Source of the DNA: Deltaproteobacteria bacterium
Lineage (GTDB): Bacteria; Myxococcota_A; Polyangia; Polyangiales; JADJMO01
Length of the DNA stretch: 64,000 bases
Assembly: GCA_025363655.1 (NCBI GenBank)
Contig: JANYDK010000117.1
Location: 1-64,000, forward strand
Reading direction: 5' to 3'
Under the pieces are notes generated by a model, which saw only the letters and a list, made by a program, of their open reading frames with translations, was not told the origin of the DNA and did no database searches. Numbering within the stretch: the first letter of the stretch is position 1; the number at the start of each line of letters is the position of its first letter. This document shows, piece after piece, positions 45,633 to 55,860 of this stretch. Position numbers and translations under genes: made by a program.

Positions 45633-46781
45633 CTAGCGACGGCCGCGCTCGGGTTGCCACTCGAGCGCGCGCTGTACCGCTGCCGCTGGTTGCACGACGC
45701 CCCACCCCTGGCGATCGACGCCGACGTGCGGCATGCGCCTGGCGGTGGCGATGAGGATTCGTTTGATCGCCGAGGGTGTGAGCTCGGGCTTGGCCTCGAG
45801 CATCTGCGCGACGATCGACGAGACGATGGGCGCCGCGAAGGAGGTTCCGTCGACCTCTTTGTAGTGCTTCGAGATCACCTTCTGCCCGCTGCGCTTCGCG
45901 GCGATGATTTGCCGCAATTGGTAGGGTTGCAGGTGCTTGGCCGCGTCGAGCTCGGGGTCGACGCCGTGGCTCTGTCCGAGGATTTGGTGAAGCTCGTGAT
46001 CGTCGGCGACGGTCATGTCGGTGATCAGCGCAGCCTGCGCCGCGGTCGGCGTGTCAGGGAGAATCGGCGCTGCGATCTTGATCGCCGGCGCGATCACCTC
46101 GGGCTTCTGCACGCCGTCGATCGTCGGTCCGTACGACGAGTGGTAGGGCACGAACTTGTCGAGCGAGCCCTGCTCGTCGTCGAAGCCGCCGACGGTGATG
46201 ACCGCGGGCGTGCTCGCAGGAGGGACGACCGCGTGATCATGGGTGTGCCCCGCGTTGCCTGCCGCGCAGACGACGACGATGCCCATGCGTAGCGCAGCTT
46301 CGGCGGCGCGCGAGAGGCTGTCCCAGAGGTGCGAAGCCTCGTAGTCGCCGCCGGCCGAGATGTTGAGGATGCCGATGCCGAGGCGGTGCGCGTTGGCGCA
46401 GACCCAGTCGATGCCGAGGGTGAGGTCTTCGTGGCGGATGCGCGAGACGGAGCCGACCTTCACCAGCACGAGCTCGGCTTCGTGCGCCAAACCCTTGTAT
46501 TTACCGCTCGAAAGCGCGCCGTTGCCGCACGCGACGGCGGTCGTCATCATCCCGTGCCACGACGAGACGTCGGCGGGCGGCAGCTCGTGCGGCCCCGGCG
46601 AGTTCATGAGGACGTCGTGGTACTCCTTGATGCGCCGGTGCGGCTTCACCAAGTCGGCGTGCGCGTAGAAGCCGGCGTCGAGGAAGGCGATGGTGACGCC
46701 ACGCCCGGTGAAGCGCTCGTCGGCGCCGAGCCGCGCGCCGATGGCCTTGATTTTGGTTTCGAGAGTTCGGCTGGTCGGCAT
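45633..46781 (-). CDS. Subtilisin-like serine protease (S8), no evident signal peptide
   Basis: VTIAFLDAGFYAHADLV, SSWHGMMTTAVACGNG, GTSFAAPIVSSIVAQML. Confidence 0.9.
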   Translation of the reverse strand: MPTSRTLETKIKAIGARLGADERFTGRGVTIAFLDAGFYAHADLVKPHRRIKEYHDVLMNSPGPHELPPADVSSWHGMMTTAVACGNGALSSGKYKGLAHEAELVLVKVGSVSRIRHEDLTLGIDWVCANAHRLGIGILNISAGGDYEASHLWDSLSRAAEAALRMGIVVVCAAGNAGHTHDHAVVPPASTPAVITVGGFDDEQGSLDKFVPYHSSYGPTIDGVQKPEVIAPAIKIAAPILPDTPTAAQAALITDMTVADDHELHQILGQSHGVDPELDAAKHLQPYQLRQIIAAKRSGQKVISKHYKEVDGTSFAAPIVSSIVAQMLEAKPELTPSAIKRILIATARRMPHVGVDRQGWGVVQPAAAVQRALEWQPERGRR

Positions 46782-46945
46782 GCTTGGTTCACTCCGTGCC
46801 AAAGCACGTTCTCGTCATGCAGCTCGCATGTTGTCGCACCTTTTCGCAGGAGGCCGGGGCTCCTGTCCATCGGTTCGTCGTCCAAGTGCTACAATCGCTC
46901 CGCCCGAGAGGCTCGGGCAAAGGGGAGAGAGGCGTTGTCGGGCGA

Positions 46946-47890
46946 ATGAATTCGAAGAGTCTGCGCGTCGCGGTGGTCGACATGAACGCTGGGCACGTCA
47001 ATCAGGCCATTCGCTGCCTGGGCGTCTTGATCGATCAGTTGGCGGGTCGGGTCGAGCAGACCAACCCGGGCCTCAGGGTCGAACGCGTGCACGTCTCGCC
47101 CCGCGACAAAGGCGACGTGCCGCCGAGCGACTGCGACATCTACATCTGTTCGGGCGGCCCCGGCTCTCCCTTCGACGGCGACGGCGAACGTTGGGTCGAC
47201 GACTTCTCCCACGTCCTCGACGACGTGGTCGACAAGAACCACGAGAGCGACGACGCACCGGGCGCGCTCTGCATTTGTTACTCGTTCGAGATGGCCATCC
47301 GTCACTTCGGCGTCGCCGAGGTGGCACCGCGCGCGACGCGTAAATTCGGCGTGATGCCGATTTACACCACCGACGACGGCCGCAAGCATCCGCTCCTCGC
47401 GCCCTTCGGCGATCGCCTCTTCGCCTTCGAGCATCGCAACTGGGAGGCCATCGGCCTCGACGAGTCGAAGCTGGAGCGCCACGGCGGTACGCTCCTCGCG
47501 CGCGAGAGTCGTGACGGGTTCTCCAAGGGCGCAGCGCTGATGGCCCTCGAATTCGCGCCCGGTGTCGAGGGCGTGCAGTTTCACCCGGAGGCCGATCGTC
47601 CCGGCGTGATGGCGTGGGTGGCGCGTCCCGAGCAGGCGGACGCGTTCAAGCTCGCGTATGGCATCACGACGTACGAGCGCATGCTGAAGACGCTCGACGA
47701 TCCGAACCGCCTCGCGCGCACCTTCGCGCTCCTCATTCCCGGATGGCTGACGCGTCGTTTCAACCGCATCGCCGTGGCCCGCGGCTGGAACCCGCTCCCG
47801 CCGCCGGTGCACGACATGCAGATGTTCGACTCGGTGGCGACGATCAAGGCGGCGAAGCCGGTCACTCAGCCGGAGCCACCGAAGGCGTGA
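46946..47890 (+). CDS. Type 1 glutamine amidotransferase-like protein
   Basis: DIYICSGGPGSP, ALCICYSFEMAIRHFGV nucleophile region, VQFHPEAD. Confidence 0.88.
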   Translation: MNSKSLRVAVVDMNAGHVNQAIRCLGVLIDQLAGRVEQTNPGLRVERVHVSPRDKGDVPPSDCDIYICSGGPGSPFDGDGERWVDDFSHVLDDVVDKNHESDDAPGALCICYSFEMAIRHFGVAEVAPRATRKFGVMPIYTTDDGRKHPLLAPFGDRLFAFEHRNWEAIGLDESKLERHGGTLLARESRDGFSKGAALMALEFAPGVEGVQFHPEADRPGVMAWVARPEQADAFKLAYGITTYERMLKTLDDPNRLARTFALLIPGWLTRRFNRIAVARGWNPLPPPVHDMQMFDSVATIKAAKPVTQPEPPKA

Positions 47891-50800
47891 CGCCGCGTTT
47901 GATGCGCAAGCGATCCATCGCCAGGTAAATCACCGGCGTCGTGAAGAGCGTCAGGAGCTGAGAGAGAATCAGCCCGCCGACGATGGTGATGCCGAGGGGC
48001 CTGCGCAGCTCGGCGCCGGCGCCGCTCCCGAGGGCGAGGGGCAGGCCGCCGAAGAGCGCGGCGAGCGTGGTCATCAAGATCGGCCGGAAGCGGAGGAGGC
48101 ACGCTTTTCGAATCGCCTGCAGCGGCGTCAGCCCTTCCTCGCGCTCGGCCTCGATGGCGAAGTCGATCATCATGATCGCGTTCTTCTTCACGATGCCGAT
48201 GAGGAGGAGAATGCCGACGATGCCGATGATCCCGAGCTCGGTGCCGGTGACGAGGAGCGCCAGGAGCGCGCCGACGCCGGCCGAGGGGAGCGTGGAGAGA
48301 ATCGTGATCGGGTGGATGAGGCTCTCGTAGAGCACGCCGAGGACGATGTAGACGGCGATGATCGCGGCGAGAATCAGCATCGGTTGCGATCCGAGCGAGT
48401 CTTTGAAGGCCTGCGCGGTGCCGCTGAAGGCGCCTTGCACCGAGGGTGGAAGACCGATGCCGAGCTCGGCGGCGTGGATCGCATCGACGGCCTGTCCGAG
48501 CGTGGCCCCAGGCGCGAGGTTGAAGGAGATGGTCGTCGAGGGGAACTGCCCTTGGTGATTGACCGAGAGCGAGGTCATCTTCGGCGACGGCGTCGTCACC
48601 GCCGAGAGCGGCACCGGCCCTCCAGGCGAGCCGACGAAGACGTTGTCGAGCGAATCGGGCGAGCGTGACGGCTCGGGCGCGAGCTCGAGGATGACACGGT
48701 AGGGGTTCGCTTGCGTGTACGTGGTTGCGACCTGGCGCTGACCGAAGGCGTCGGAGAGCGACGCGTCGATCGCCGCCGGCGTGACCCCGAGGCGCGCGGC
48801 GGTGTCGCGATCGATGAGGAGATCGAGCTCGCGTCCAGCCGTCTGCTGATCGGAGGCGACGTCGGCGACGACGGGGACCTTGCGCAGCGCCTCGAGGACC
48901 CGCGGCGCCCAGGTGAGGAGCTCGCCGAGATCGGCGTCTTGGAGCGTGTATTGGAACTGCGTGCGCGTCGGGCGCCCGCCGATGCGGACGTCCTGCCCGG
49001 CCTGCATGAAGAGGCTGATTCCTTCGGCCTTCGCGAGGTTCGGACGAAGGCGGGCGATGACTTGATCGGCGCTGACGTTGCGCTGCGAACGCGGCTTCAG
49101 CGCGGCGAAGATGCTCCCGGTGTTGCCCGACGAGCCGCCCGGTCCGGCGCCGAGGAAGGAGACGAAGTGGGAGACGTCGGGATCGGCGCGGACGATTTCG
49201 TTGAGCGACTGCTGCCGCTTGAGCATCGCCTGGAAGCTGATGTCCTGCGGCGCCTCGGAGAAGCCCATCAGTTGGCCGGTGTCCTGCTGCGGGAAGAGGC
49301 CGCGCGGAACGAACCAATAGAGGGCGACGGTGACGACGATGGTCGCCAGCGTCAGCAGCTGTACGAAGATGCGATGACCGAGGACCCAGTCGAGGGCGAT
49401 TTCGTAGACGCGAAGAATACCCTCGAAAAACCGCTCTGCGGCGCGATCGAAGATGCCGCGTCGCACGGGGGCGGGATCGTGTTTCAGGAGCTGCGCGCAC
49501 ATCATCGGCGTCAGCGTCAGCGAGACGACGGCGGAGATGATGATCGCGACGCTGAGCGTGACCGCGAACTCGCGGAAGAGCCGCCCGACGATGCCACCCA
49601 TCAAGAGGATGGGGATGAAGACGGCGAGGAGCGAGGTGGTGATGGAGATGACGGTGAAGCCGATTTGCTTGGCGCCGCGGAGAGCCGCCTCGACCGGCGA
49701 GACGCCTTGCTCGACGAAGCGGGCGACGTTCTCGGTGACGACGATGGCGTCGTCGACGACGAACCCGGTGGAGATGGTCAGCGCCATCAGCGAGAGGTTG
49801 TCGAGGTTGTAGTCGAGCATGTACATCGCGCCGAAGGTGCCGATCAGCGAGAGCGGCACGGCGATGGTCGGGATGATGGTGGCGCGCGCGCTCCGCAAGA
49901 AGACGAAGACGACGGCGATCACCAGCAAAACACTGAGAATCAGCGTGCGCATGACGTCGTCGACCGAGGCGCGGATGGTCTCGGTGCGATCGATGGCGAC
50001 CTTCATGTCGATCGCCGGGGAGATCGACGCGCGGAGGGTCGGCAACATCGCCTTCACCGCCTCGGTGGTCTCGATGATGTTGGCGCCGGGTTGACGACGG
50101 ATGACGAGGAGCACCGCGCGCTTGTCGTCGCACCAGGCAGCGACGCGGTTGTTCTCGACGTCGTCGATGACGCGGGCGACGTCGGAGAGGTGGAGCGTGC
50201 CCCCTTCGGGCGTCGAACGAAGGACGATGCTCTCGAACGCCTTGGCGCCGACGAGCTGATCGTTGGCCTCGATCGGCAGCGTCGTCGCGCCGTCCTGCAT
50301 CGCGCCCTTCGGCACCGAGACCGTCGAGCCGGCGAGGGCGAGCCGAACGTCTTCGAGGGTGAGCCCGACGCCGGCGAGCGCCGCGGGATTGACTTGCACC
50401 CGCACGGCCGGTTGCTGTCCGCCGCCGACGAAGACCTGGCCGACGCCGGGGACCTGCGAGACTTTCTGCGCGAGAAACGTGTTTCCTTGCTCGAAGATCT
50501 TGCTCAGCGGCACCACGTCCGACGAGAGCGCGACGATCAAGATCGGGAGGTCGGCCGGGTTGACCTTTCGATAGTTGGGCCGGCTCGGCATGTTGGTCGG
50601 GAGCTCGCCGCCGGCCGCGCCGATCGCCGCTTGCACGTCGCGCGCGGCGGCGTCGACGTCGCGATCGAGGTCGAACTGCATGGTGATCGAGACGCTGCCG
50701 ACCGAGCTCGTGGAGGTGATCTCGGTGATGCCGGCGATGCGTCCGAAGCGACGTTCGAGCGGGGTCGCGACCGACGCGGCCATCGTCTCGGGGCTCGCCC

Positions 50801-50957
50801 CGGGGAGGTTGGCGTTCACCTGAATGGTCGGAAAATCGACCTTCGGCAGCGGCGCGACGGGGAGGAGCCGATACGCGACCATCCCGGCGATGAAGACCGC
50901 GAGCGCGAGCAGCGAGGTCGCGATCGGCCGACGGACGAACGGCTCCGAGAAATTCAC
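47862..50957 (-). CDS. mdtC: RND efflux transporter permease (MdtC-like)
   Basis: FVRRPIATSLLALAVFIAGMVAYRLLPVAPLPKVDFPTIQV; LMALTISTGFVVDDAIVVTENV; MIDFAIEAER; ATGA coupling. Confidence 0.9.
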   Translation of the reverse strand: MNFSEPFVRRPIATSLLALAVFIAGMVAYRLLPVAPLPKVDFPTIQVNANLPGASPETMAASVATPLERRFGRIAGITEITSTSSVGSVSITMQFDLDRDVDAAARDVQAAIGAAGGELPTNMPSRPNYRKVNPADLPILIVALSSDVVPLSKIFEQGNTFLAQKVSQVPGVGQVFVGGGQQPAVRVQVNPAALAGVGLTLEDVRLALAGSTVSVPKGAMQDGATTLPIEANDQLVGAKAFESIVLRSTPEGGTLHLSDVARVIDDVENNRVAAWCDDKRAVLLVIRRQPGANIIETTEAVKAMLPTLRASISPAIDMKVAIDRTETIRASVDDVMRTLILSVLLVIAVVFVFLRSARATIIPTIAVPLSLIGTFGAMYMLDYNLDNLSLMALTISTGFVVDDAIVVTENVARFVEQGVSPVEAALRGAKQIGFTVISITTSLLAVFIPILLMGGIVGRLFREFAVTLSVAIIISAVVSLTLTPMMCAQLLKHDPAPVRRGIFDRAAERFFEGILRVYEIALDWVLGHRIFVQLLTLATIVVTVALYWFVPRGLFPQQDTGQLMGFSEAPQDISFQAMLKRQQSLNEIVRADPDVSHFVSFLGAGPGGSSGNTGSIFAALKPRSQRNVSADQVIARLRPNLAKAEGISLFMQAGQDVRIGGRPTRTQFQYTLQDADLGELLTWAPRVLEALRKVPVVADVASDQQTAGRELDLLIDRDTAARLGVTPAAIDASLSDAFGQRQVATTYTQANPYRVILELAPEPSRSPDSLDNVFVGSPGGPVPLSAVTTPSPKMTSLSVNHQGQFPSTTISFNLAPGATLGQAVDAIHAAELGIGLPPSVQGAFSGTAQAFKDSLGSQPMLILAAIIAVYIVLGVLYESLIHPITILSTLPSAGVGALLALLVTGTELGIIGIVGILLLIGIVKKNAIMMIDFAIEAEREEGLTPLQAIRKACLLRFRPILMTTLAALFGGLPLALGSGAGAELRRPLGITIVGGLILSQLLTLFTTPVIYLAMDRLRIKRGVTPSVAPAE

Positions 50958-53900
50958 GACGGCTCCGTCGCCGCGACCGTGACTGGCTTCTTCTCGCTGC
51001 GATCGCCGCCCTCACCCCGCTCACCGCCCTCACCGCGCTCACCCCGCAAGAAGCGTGAGAGGCGGACCATGTAGAGGTAGACGACCGGCGTCGTGTAGAG
51101 CGTGAGCACCTGAGAGACCAAGAGCCCGCCGACGATGGTGATGCCGAGCGGGCGGCGCAGCTCGGCGCCGGTGCCGTGCTCGAGCGCGAGCGGGAGTCCG
51201 CCGAGGAGGGCGGCCATCGTCGTCATCATGATCGGCCGAAAGCGCATGAGACACGCTTGGTGAATCGCCTCCTCCGGTGAGAGCCCTTGCTCACGCTCCG
51301 CCTCGAGCGCGAAGTCGATCATCATGATCGCGTTCTTTTTCACGATCCCGATGAGGAGGACGATGCCGATGAGGGCGATGACGGTCAGCTCGGTGTGCGT
51401 GACGAGGAGCGCGAGGATGGCGCCGACGCCGGCCGAGGGGAGCGTCGAGAGAATGGTGATCGGGTGGATGTAGCTCTCGTAGAGCACGCCGAGCACGATG
51501 TAGACGGTGATGAGCGCGGCGAGGACGAGGATCGGTTCGCTCGCCAGCGACTCGCCGAACGCATACGCGGTGCCCTGAAATTCCGCGTGAACACTCGCCG
51601 GCAAGCCGATGCGTGTCTCCGCGGCGCGGATGGCGTCGACCGCAGTTCCCAGCGAGACGCCGGGCGCGGTGTCGAACGAGAGCGTGACGACGGGAAACTG
51701 TCCCTGGTGGTTCACCGCCAGCGGCGCCGCCACCTTCTCGAAGTGCGCGAACGCCGAGAGCGGCACGATGCCGCCGGAGATCGCGCGCACGTAGATTCGT
51801 GAGAGCGCTTCGACGTTCTGTTGGTCGCTCGGCTGCACCTCGAGGATGACGCGGTACTGGTTCAACTGCGTGAAGATCGTCGACACCTGACGCTGCCCGA
51901 AGGCGTCGTAGAGGACGTCGTCGATTTGCTGCGGCTGTACGCCGAGGCGCGAGGCGGTGTCGCGATCGATGACCACCGAGAGCTGCTCGCCGCCGACGAC
52001 GCGATCGCTGGCGACGTTCTTCAGCTCGGGGAGCGCGACCATCGCCTTCTGCATCTCGTCGGACCAGACGCGGAGCTCTTCCAGGTCGGCGTCTTCGAGC
52101 GTGAACTGGTACTGCGTGCGGCTCGTCTTGCTCTCGATGGTGAGGTCTTGCACCGGCTGCAGGTAGGTGATGAGACCGGAAATCTGCTGCAATTTAGGGG
52201 CGATTCGCGCGATCACCGAGGCCGCGTCGCCGTCGCGCTCCTCGCGGGGCTTGAGCGTGATCGAGAGTCGTCCAGTGTTGCCGGTGGCGTTGACCCCGTC
52301 GGCGCCGATGAACGAAGCGACCGCGGCGACGTCCGGGTCTTCGCGCACCACGTCGGCGACCTGACGCTGCAGCTCGACCATTCGCCCGAACGACACGTCG
52401 GCGCGCGCCTCGGTGACGCCGAGGACGAGGCCGGTGTCCTGCTGAGGAAAGAAGCCCTTGGGCACGATCAGCGCGAGCCAGGCCGTGACGGCGACGGTCG
52501 CGATGGTGGCGAACAAGGTCAGCGGTTGGTGGCGCAGCACCCAGCGGACGCCGACGTCGTAGCCGTCGACCACGCGCGTCCAGAACTTCTCCGACACGCG
52601 ATGGAACCAACCCTGCGACTCGCCGGGGTGGTGCGACTTCAGCAAGTACGCGCACATCGTCGGCGTCAGCGTCAGCGAGAGCACCGCGGAGACGCCGATC
52701 GCCGCCGCGAGGGTGACCGCGAACTCACGAAAGAGCTTGCCGATAAGCCCTTGCATGAAGAGCAGGGGAATCAGCACCGCGACCAGCGACACCGTCAGCG
52801 AGACGATGGTGAAGCCGATTTGCTTCGCCCCCTTGAGCGCCGCATCGAGCGGCTTCTCGCCCTGCTCGAGGTAGCGCGAGATGTTCTCGATCATGACGAT
52901 GGCGTCGTCGACGACGAAGCCGGTCGAGATCGTCAGCGCCATCAGCGAGAGGTTGTCGAGGCTGTAGCCGAGCGCGTACATCACGCCGAAGGTGCCCACG
53001 AGCGAGAGCGGAACGGCGATGCCGGGGATGATGGTGGCGCGGAAGCTACGTAAAAATACGTAGATGACGAGCACCACCAGGCCGATGGTGAGGACCAGCG
53101 TGAACTGGACGTCGCGCACCGACGCACGTACGGTCTCGGTGCGATCGCTCAGCACGCGCACCTCGAGCCCTTGCGGCAGCGTCGCCTGCAGCTTCGGCAA
53201 GAGCGCCTTCACCCGATCGGCGACCTCGATGATGTTGGCGCCCGGTTGGCGCTGCACGTTGAGGATGATCGCGCGCTTGCCGTCGGCCCAACCCGCCAGT
53301 TGGGTGTTCTCGACGCCATCGCCGACGTGCGCGATTTCGCGCAGACGCACCGGCGCGCCGTTCTTGTAGGCGATCACCACCGGTTCGAATGCCGCTGCAT
53401 TTCCCAGCTGATCGTCGGTAGCGAGGGTGAAGTTCTGCCGCGCTCCGTCGAGGTCGCCCTTCGGCTGGTTGACGTTGGCGGCGACGATCGCGAGGCGCAC
53501 GTCCTCGAGGGTGAGGTTGCTCCCGGCGAGCGCCGCCGGATCGACCTGCACGCGCACGGCAGGCTTCTGTCCGCCGCCGATGGTGACGAGCCCGACACCC
53601 GAGACCTGCGAGACCTTCTGCGCCAAAATCGAGTCGGCGAAGTCGTCGACCTTCTCCAGCGGCAACGTGTCGGAGCTGATGGCGAGGGTGAGAATCGGCG
53701 CGTCGGCGGGGTTGCTCTTGCTGTAGACGGGCGGCGCGGGGAGCGTGCGCGGCAAGAGCGCCGAGGCCGCGTTGATCGCCGCCTGCACGTCTTGCTCGGC
53801 GGAGTCGATCGAACGATCGAGCGTGAATTGCAGGGTGATTTGCGACCAGCCGAAGCTGCTGATCGACGTCATCTGCGTCAGCGACGGCACCTGTCCGAAC

Positions 53901-54109
53901 TGTCGTTCGAGGGGCGTCGTCACCGACGAGGCCATCGTGTCGGCGCTCGCACCGGGCAGGTACGTGCTGACGACGATGGTCGGATAGTCGACCTGCGGGA
54001 GCGCCGAGACCGCCAGCTGCCTGTAGGCGACGATGCCAGCGAGGAGGAGCCCGATCATGAGCAGCGCCGTAGCGATCGGGCGCCGGATGAAGGGCTCGGA
54101 GATGCTCAC
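50954..54109 (-). CDS. mdtB: RND efflux transporter permease (MdtB-like)
   Basis: FIRRPIATALLMIGLLLAGIVAYRQLAVSALPQVDYPTIVV; VVDDAIVMIENI; paralogous to downstream gene. Confidence 0.9.
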   Translation of the reverse strand: MSISEPFIRRPIATALLMIGLLLAGIVAYRQLAVSALPQVDYPTIVVSTYLPGASADTMASSVTTPLERQFGQVPSLTQMTSISSFGWSQITLQFTLDRSIDSAEQDVQAAINAASALLPRTLPAPPVYSKSNPADAPILTLAISSDTLPLEKVDDFADSILAQKVSQVSGVGLVTIGGGQKPAVRVQVDPAALAGSNLTLEDVRLAIVAANVNQPKGDLDGARQNFTLATDDQLGNAAAFEPVVIAYKNGAPVRLREIAHVGDGVENTQLAGWADGKRAIILNVQRQPGANIIEVADRVKALLPKLQATLPQGLEVRVLSDRTETVRASVRDVQFTLVLTIGLVVLVIYVFLRSFRATIIPGIAVPLSLVGTFGVMYALGYSLDNLSLMALTISTGFVVDDAIVMIENISRYLEQGEKPLDAALKGAKQIGFTIVSLTVSLVAVLIPLLFMQGLIGKLFREFAVTLAAAIGVSAVLSLTLTPTMCAYLLKSHHPGESQGWFHRVSEKFWTRVVDGYDVGVRWVLRHQPLTLFATIATVAVTAWLALIVPKGFFPQQDTGLVLGVTEARADVSFGRMVELQRQVADVVREDPDVAAVASFIGADGVNATGNTGRLSITLKPREERDGDAASVIARIAPKLQQISGLITYLQPVQDLTIESKTSRTQYQFTLEDADLEELRVWSDEMQKAMVALPELKNVASDRVVGGEQLSVVIDRDTASRLGVQPQQIDDVLYDAFGQRQVSTIFTQLNQYRVILEVQPSDQQNVEALSRIYVRAISGGIVPLSAFAHFEKVAAPLAVNHQGQFPVVTLSFDTAPGVSLGTAVDAIRAAETRIGLPASVHAEFQGTAYAFGESLASEPILVLAALITVYIVLGVLYESYIHPITILSTLPSAGVGAILALLVTHTELTVIALIGIVLLIGIVKKNAIMMIDFALEAEREQGLSPEEAIHQACLMRFRPIMMTTMAALLGGLPLALEHGTGAELRRPLGITIVGGLLVSQVLTLYTTPVVYLYMVRLSRFLRGERGEGGERGEGGDRSEKKPVTVAATEPS
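51011..51046 (+). repeat. 9-bp tandem repeat x4 at the 3' end of the mdtB-like gene
   Basis: ctcaccccg/ctcaccgcc/ctcaccgcg/ctcaccccg encoding GERGEGGERGEGG. Confidence 0.9.
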
Positions 54110-55344
54110 GGGGACGAACCCTTGGGAGCTGCGCTGGCGGCGCTGGCGGCGCCCTTGCCTGCGCTGCTCGAACCATACGGTCTGGCGACGATCTTCGCGC
54201 CCGGCTTGAGCGCGCTCTGACCGTCGGCGACGACCTTCTCTCCGGCCGCGAGCCCCGAGGCGATGACGGTGAAATCGCCCTGCGTGAAGGCGATTTCGAC
54301 CGGACGCAGCGCGACCTTGTCGCTCTTCTCGCCTTCGACGACGTACGCGTAGGTGCCTTGCGGACCGCGCTGGACGACGGTCGAGGGGACGACGAGCACG
54401 CCCTTCTTCACCCCGAGCGAGAGGCGCGCCTTCACGAACTGATTCGGCCAGAGCACGCGATCGGGGTTCTGGAAGATGGCCTTGAGCTTGATGGTCGACG
54501 TCGCGGCGTTGATTTGGTTGTCGACGAGGGCCAGCTCACCGACCGCGATCAACGTCGTCCCGTCACGGCTGTAGGCCTCGACGCGGAGCGGTCCGTCTTT
54601 CATCGCCAAGGACACGCGCGGCAAGTCGTCTTGCGGGAGCGTGAAGAGCACGGCGATGGGGTCGATTTGCGTGATGACGACGATGCCGCCTTGATCACTC
54701 TGGTGGACGACGTTGCCGACGTCGACGAGGCGCACGCCGGTGACGCCGTCGATCGGCGATTTGATCTTGGCGAAGTCGATCTGCAGCGCGGCGCTGGCGA
54801 TGGCTGCGCGATCGGCGAGGAGCACGGCCTCGTCCTTGGCGACTTCGGCGCGCGCGTCGTCGACGCCTTGCTGCGAGCCGACACCGTCGCCGAGGAGCTT
54901 GAGGTTACGAGCGAGGATCAGCTTTGCGTTGGTCAGCACCGCTTGATCGCGCGCTTGGTTGGCCTGCGCGAGCTGCGCTTGGATGGCGTACGGTCGAGCG
55001 TCGATCTGCGCGAGCAAATCGCCCTTTTTCACCGTCTGGCCTTCTTTGAAGACGATGGTGTCGAGGCGGCCGTCGACCTGCGGCTTGACCGTGACGGTGT
55101 TGAACGCGCTCACCGAGCCGAGGCCGTCGACGACGATCGAGAGATCGCGCTTGGCGACGGTGGTGACGGGCACTGGAACGACGCGTTCCCCCGAGCTCGA
55201 GGGCGCCGCGCTCGCCCTGAACGCCGACGTCTTCATCCGCACCCAGAGCCCGATGCCGAGCACACCGATGAGCGCCACCACGACGAAGGGCCAACGCCTT
55301 CCGCGCTTTGGACGTGCTTTCATCGGTTCGACGGGCTCGGCCAT
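54106..55344 (-). CDS. mdtA: RND periplasmic adaptor subunit (MdtA-like)
   Basis: VDGRLDTIVFKEGQTVKKGDLLAQIDARPYAIQ; KSPIDGVTGVRLVDVGNVV; ATGA overlap with mdtB-like gene. Confidence 0.92.
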   Translation of the reverse strand: MAEPVEPMKARPKRGRRWPFVVVALIGVLGIGLWVRMKTSAFRASAAPSSSGERVVPVPVTTVAKRDLSIVVDGLGSVSAFNTVTVKPQVDGRLDTIVFKEGQTVKKGDLLAQIDARPYAIQAQLAQANQARDQAVLTNAKLILARNLKLLGDGVGSQQGVDDARAEVAKDEAVLLADRAAIASAALQIDFAKIKSPIDGVTGVRLVDVGNVVHQSDQGGIVVITQIDPIAVLFTLPQDDLPRVSLAMKDGPLRVEAYSRDGTTLIAVGELALVDNQINAATSTIKLKAIFQNPDRVLWPNQFVKARLSLGVKKGVLVVPSTVVQRGPQGTYAYVVEGEKSDKVALRPVEIAFTQGDFTVIASGLAAGEKVVADGQSALKPGAKIVARPYGSSSAGKGAASAASAAPKGSSP

Positions 55345-55453
55345 TCGGGAGATAGAGTAGCGCAGCGTCTCGCGCGCCCCTCCGAGGTTCTAGGCCGCAG
55401 CCGACCACGCGTGTTTGGAGTTTTGTATTTCCCGCGCGAAAACGGGTGTGACG

Positions 55454-55786
55454 TCAGCGCGCGGCGCGACGTCGCGTCGGCATCGGCTCGGCGCGCTCGG
55501 TCTTCGAAACCGGCAGAACGCCCGAAGTCGCCTCTTCGCTCGTGGGCGGCGGAGCGGGCATCGTCTGCAACGAGGCGTGCGCCACGCGGACGATGGTGAC
55601 CGTCTCGCCAGGCTCGAGGTGGACGTCGAGCTCGCGGGAGCAGGAGTAGTCCATCCCGCCATTTTCGAAGCGAAGGGCGACGACCCAGCCGCCGTCACGC
55701 CAGAGCCAGAAGGTTCGGGAGACGCCGCCGTCCGTCTCGCGGATCACGCGAGAGGGCGCACGCTCGGCCCGGAGGATGAACACCAT
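55454..55786 (-). CDS. Small hypothetical protein
   Basis: 110 aa, MVFILRAERAPSRVIRETDGGVSRTFWLWRDGGWVVALRFENGG. Confidence 0.6.
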   Translation of the reverse strand: MVFILRAERAPSRVIRETDGGVSRTFWLWRDGGWVVALRFENGGMDYSCSRELDVHLEPGETVTIVRVAHASLQTMPAPPPTSEEATSGVLPVSKTERAEPMPTRRRAAR

Positions 55787-55860
55787 CTGACTCTAGCAAC
55801 GTACCGCGTGACGCCGAGCCCGCAAGCCCTGCGAGGAACGATCGTACGAGAAAATGGCTG

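Noticed and set aside
47866-51042. 1058-aa minus-strand ORF in a different frame of the mdtC-like gene
   Set aside because: Arg-rich out-of-frame translation of the RND gene
48711-51074. 787-aa + strand ORF
   Set aside because: Antisense to the RND gene; D/R/E/V-rich artefact
47862-55344. RND operon as a novel system
   Set aside because: Adaptor plus two paralogous RND permeases is the known MdtABC-type arrangement; no outer-membrane factor gene next to it, which is also common
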